From positions 1 to 27,049 of the forward strand of contig DAISIL010000047.1 of assembly GCA_036822015.1 (NCBI GenBank): 27,049 nucleotides of DNA, given 5' to 3'. The notes beneath the pieces are model-generated. The model was given only the letters and a program-made list of their open reading frames with translations. It was not told the origin of the DNA and made no database searches. The DNA comes from DAISIL01 sp036822015 (GTDB lineage Bacteria > Bacteroidota > Bacteroidia > Cytophagales > Bernardetiaceae). Made by a program: the position numbers and the translations under genes. Of this stretch, positions 24,134 through 27,049 are shown piece after piece; position 1 is the first letter of the stretch, and every line of letters starts with the position of its first letter.

Positions 24134-26650
24134 ATGAGACTACCTATCAATCTACTAACTGGACTACTGCTAGTGTTTTCAGCAACAGCCTTCGCCCAAA
24201 CCCCCGTATCTCCGAGCGAGTATCTCCCCGACGATGCAGTTTATGACCCCGCCATCCCGAAGCCCGAAAGCATCCTGGGGCATCCGGTGGGGGAGTGGCA
24301 CGCAACCCACGACAAACTCGTCTTTTATCTCCAAACCCTAGCCCAACACTCCGATCGCATCACCCTGGATACCATCGGGCATACCCACGAAAACCGCCCC
24401 CTCATACAACTCTACATCACCACGCCCCAAAACCACGCCCGCCTTGAAGAGATACGGGGGGCGCATCTCAATTTTTCCGATCAAACGCCCGCTGTCGTCT
24501 GGCAGGGCTTCAGCATTCATGGCAACGAACCCAGCGGGTCTAATGCCGCCCTGCTGCTGGCTTATCATCTGGCGGCTGCCAAAGGGATAGATAGCCTCCT
24601 TAGCTCGGTGGTCGTCATCCTGGACCCGTGCTTTAACCCCGATGGCTTACAGCGGTTTTCTACCTGGGTCAATGCCCATAAAAGCCATATCCTCACCATT
24701 GACCCCAGCCACAGAGAGTTCTCCGAAGCCTGGCCCGGCGGACGAACGAACCACTACTGGTTTGATCTCAACCGCGACTGGCTACCGGTGCAGCACCCCG
24801 AAAGCCAAGCCCGCATCCGCGTCTATCAACGTTGGAGACCTCACATCCTGACCGACCACCACGAGATGGGAACCCGCTCGACCTTCTTCTTTCAACCCGG
24901 CATCCCCTCCCGCACCAATCCCCTGACCCCAGCAGCAAACCAGGCCCTGACGGCAGAGATCGGCACCTATCACGCCCAGGCACTCAACCAAATCGGATCG
25001 CTCTACTACACCAAAGAAAGTTTTGATGACTTCTACTACGGCAAAGGCTCCACCTACCCCGATGCCAACGGCGGTATCGGGATACTGTTTGAGCAGGCCA
25101 GCTCACGAGGACACGCACAGGCTAGCCCTAACGGTGTGCTTACCTTTCCCTTCACGATCCGAAACCAGCTACGGACAGCTTTCTCCACCCTGGCCGCAGC
25201 TGTCGCCATGCGCCCCAAGCTCCAAGCCTACCAAAAGCAGTTCTTTGCCGATGCCCAAAAAGAAGCCGCCGCTAGCCCCACCAAAGCCTTTGTCGTCGGG
25301 CATCCCCACGACCCCATGCGCCGCTATGCCTTTGTGCAGCTACTCCAACAACACGGCATCCAGGTACATCAACTCAAACAAAGCATCACCAAAGGCAACC
25401 AACAGTTTACACCCCAAAATGCTGTCTTGATCCCCCTCGAGCAGCCCGCTTATCGGCTGATTCAGGGGATGTTTCAGCGGCTGGATCGCTTCACGGATAG
25501 TTTGTTTTATGACATCTCAGCCTGGACACTCCCGATGGCCTTCGGGATGGACTTTGCCGAACTTTCGGGCAAAGAAACCGCATTGGGAGACCTGCTTCCC
25601 CCCATCCAAAAACCTCAAGGGCAGCTCATCGAGACCAGCACCGGCGAAACCTACGCCTATCTCCTCGACTGGGCAAGCCACGAAGCACCCGCCGCCGCCT
25701 ATGCCTTGCTCAAAGCCGGACTGCGCCTCAAGGTCGCCAAAGAAAGTTTTACGCTAAACGGCCAGACATTTCTGCCAGGCACCATCCTGATCCCCGCCCT
25801 ACAGCCCAACCAAAGCCGCGCGGCTGCCCAGGCACGCCTCAAAGCCGTTTGTGAGCAATACGCCGTGCGGGTGCAGACCGTCAGCACGGGATTGAGCCAG
25901 GCAGGCATCGACCTGGGCAGCCCACAAATTGTGTCGCTCTCCATGCCCCGTGTCCTGATGCCCGTCGGGAACGGAATCAGCCCCTACGAAGCCGGAGAGG
26001 TTTGGCACCTGATGGATCAACGCCTGGGTATGCCCCTCACCATGACCGAAAACTTGCCCGGACTTGCCCTCGAAAACTACAACACCCTCGTTTTGGTGCA
26101 AGGAAGCTACGAATGGAGTGCCGCAACAGTAGATCGCATCCGGCAGTGGATCAGTGCGGGCGGGCAACTGATCCTGACCAAAACTGCCGTTCGTTGGGCG
26201 ATCCAAAACAAACTCTTGACCGGCATTTCCCTCAAAAAAGAAGTCAGCATCGCCGATAGCCTCGGCTACCGCCCCTACGATGCCCAGCAGCGCGACCGTG
26301 GCGCACACGTGATCGGGGGTGTGATCCTGGAAGCCGAGCTAGACCTAAGCCATCCCCTCACCTTTGGCTATACACACAACCGGCTACCGGTCTTCAAAAA
26401 CAGCACCTTAGCCTTTCAAAAACCAAAAGACCCCTACCAAACGCCTTTGCGCTATACCGCCAAGCCACATTTGAGCGGATATATCTCACCAGCCAACCTG
26501 GGGCGCATCGCTGGTACGCCCTCCGTCTATGTCGAGAAGCTGGGGCGCGGACGAATCATCGCGATGCTCGATAACCCGAACTTCCGAGGCTTTTGGTATG
26601 GTACAAACCGCTTGTTTTTTAATGCCTTGTTTTTTGGAGGAACGATTTAG
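24134..26650 (+). CDS. Exported M14-family zinc carboxypeptidase
   Basis: 838 residues from ATG 24134 (MRLPINLLTGLLLVFSATAFAQ, a signal peptide). The frame also opens at a TTG at 24122, which is not needed. The M14 catalytic domain covers about residues 50-360. Zinc ligands are His129 and Glu132 in SIHGNEPSGS and a His in DHHEMG (242-243). DPCFNPDGLQRF and DLNRDWLP carry the substrate-binding Asn-Pro-Asp and Asn-Arg stretches, and ILFEQASSRGHAQ supplies the general base Glu320. The remaining 450 residues include a Rossmann-like part (TLVLVQGSYEWSAATVDRIR, then GGQLILTKTAV) as in amidotransferase-like domains of long Bacteroidota M14 proteins. It should digest peptides in the periplasm or outside the cell. 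It begins only 15 nt after the methyltransferase stop and ends with its own terminator. Confidence 0.92.
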   Translation: MRLPINLLTGLLLVFSATAFAQTPVSPSEYLPDDAVYDPAIPKPESILGHPVGEWHATHDKLVFYLQTLAQHSDRITLDTIGHTHENRPLIQLYITTPQNHARLEEIRGAHLNFSDQTPAVVWQGFSIHGNEPSGSNAALLLAYHLAAAKGIDSLLSSVVVILDPCFNPDGLQRFSTWVNAHKSHILTIDPSHREFSEAWPGGRTNHYWFDLNRDWLPVQHPESQARIRVYQRWRPHILTDHHEMGTRSTFFFQPGIPSRTNPLTPAANQALTAEIGTYHAQALNQIGSLYYTKESFDDFYYGKGSTYPDANGGIGILFEQASSRGHAQASPNGVLTFPFTIRNQLRTAFSTLAAAVAMRPKLQAYQKQFFADAQKEAAASPTKAFVVGHPHDPMRRYAFVQLLQQHGIQVHQLKQSITKGNQQFTPQNAVLIPLEQPAYRLIQGMFQRLDRFTDSLFYDISAWTLPMAFGMDFAELSGKETALGDLLPPIQKPQGQLIETSTGETYAYLLDWASHEAPAAAYALLKAGLRLKVAKESFTLNGQTFLPGTILIPALQPNQSRAAAQARLKAVCEQYAVRVQTVSTGLSQAGIDLGSPQIVSLSMPRVLMPVGNGISPYEAGEVWHLMDQRLGMPLTMTENLPGLALENYNTLVLVQGSYEWSAATVDRIRQWISAGGQLILTKTAVRWAIQNKLLTGISLKKEVSIADSLGYRPYDAQQRDRGAHVIGGVILEAELDLSHPLTFGYTHNRLPVFKNSTLAFQKPKDPYQTPLRYTAKPHLSGYISPANLGRIAGTPSVYVEKLGRGRIIAMLDNPNFRGFWYGTNRLFFNALFFGGTI

Positions 26651-26663
26651 ACAATCAAATCAG

Positions 26664-26690
26664 TAAGCCAGTTGATGGCTTGAAATTTTT
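26664..26690 (+). terminator. Intrinsic terminator after the M14 peptidase gene
   Basis: AAGCCA (26665-26670) pairs with TGGCTT (26676-26681) around the loop GTTGA, with a possible extra T-G pair at the base. A run of T (26686-26690) follows after a few bases. It begins 14 nt beyond the stop of the peptidase gene and precedes the next start at 26706. Confidence 0.6.
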
Positions 26691-26705
26691 GCTTTCCTTT
26701 GCCCG

Positions 26706-27049
26706 ATGAACAAAAAATTCCTATTCACCTGCGATAGCGGCTTGGAGCATATCACTTGCCGAGAGGTAAAAGAACGCTTTCCCGAGGCTACTGTGGGCCG
26801 ATATTACAATTTTTCAAGGCGCATCATCGCCGAGGGTGATCTGTCCTGGGAAGATTTTTTATCCTTGCGGAGCATCCAGGATGTGATCGAAATACGGCAG
26901 GAGTTTGTACTGGATGAGATCACGCTGGAGTCCTGGCAGTCTGCCCTTCGTCCCGAGCTATTTCCCGAGCTGGATGAGGTTGCCTCATTTCGGGTTACCT
27001 CTGATCGTTGGGGCAACCAGGACCTACGCACGATGGACATGCAGGCCGC
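26706..27049 (+). CDS. THUMP-domain class I SAM-dependent RNA methyltransferase, N-terminal part only
   Basis: The frame is open from ATG 26706 to the window edge (114 complete codons). The opening MNKKFLFTCDSGLEHITCRE and the later ASFRVTSDRWGNQDLRTMDM match the N-terminal ferredoxin-like/THUMP region of Trm14/RlmL-type RNA methyltransferases, which modify N2 of guanines in tRNA or 23S rRNA. The THUMP part binds the RNA, and the catalytic Rossmann domain would follow outside the window. It starts 16 nt after the terminator of the preceding gene. The substrate RNA cannot be decided from this fragment. Confidence 0.75.
   Translation, partial: MNKKFLFTCDSGLEHITCREVKERFPEATVGRYYNFSRRIIAEGDLSWEDFLSLRSIQDVIEIRQEFVLDEITLESWQSALRPELFPELDEVASFRVTSDRWGNQDLRTMDMQA

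Noticed and set aside
1..27049. tRNA, rRNA, CRISPR arrays and insertion sequences
   Set aside because: I looked for cloverleaf-like segments, regularly spaced repeats and transposase motifs, and found none that I could support.

Overview
The window looks like a chromosomal segment of a Bacteroidota bacterium. The signs are a TTTG-N19-TAnnTTTG promoter, a TonB-dependent receptor, an extended NusB with a large insert, a YpdA-type reductase, a DUF420 protein, an SHN-type PAS histidine kinase and a large M14 peptidase. By eye the base composition is above 50% GC, apart from one AT-rich island. A Saprospira/Lewinella-like lineage is possible, but I cannot prove the family. I see no tRNA, rRNA, CRISPR array, transposase or integrase.

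Layout from left to right. (1) 1-609, minus: start of a secreted protein with an FN3-like segment, cut by the edge. (2) 760-2593, plus: three ATGA-coupled genes for a YbhN/AglD-type membrane protein, a small exported OB-fold-like protein with a CFFCG motif, and a histidine-rich lipoprotein. The last gene overlaps tail to tail with the next unit. (3) 2502-4170, minus: acyltransferase followed by a YpdA-like flavin reductase. (4) 4354-6159: a sirtuin (plus) convergent with a TrpF-like barrel protein (minus), which is divergent from a TlpA-like thioredoxin lipoprotein (plus). (5) 6250-15006, all plus: TonB-dependent receptor behind a strong promoter match, NusB, DUF779, a membrane/TPR protein and glycogen branching enzyme. 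(6) 15019-21097, all minus: a large PAS/GAF histidine kinase overlapping a HEPN-like protein of unknown function, then a ferredoxin. (7) 21168-21719, plus: DUF420 (CtaM/YozB-like) and a hairpin. (8) 21807-24118, plus: an AT-rich type II restriction-modification pair whose stop and start codons overlap. (9) 24134-26650, plus: an exported M14 zinc carboxypeptidase with an intrinsic terminator. (10) 26706 to the end, plus: N-terminus of a THUMP-domain RNA methyltransferase.

Most genes are housekeeping or envelope functions. The parts that most deserve a second look are the kinase/HEPN-like overlapping pair, the restriction-modification island slotted into an otherwise GC-rich run of genes, the 92-nt convergent overlap at 2502-2593, and the metal-handling-looking triplet at 760-2593.
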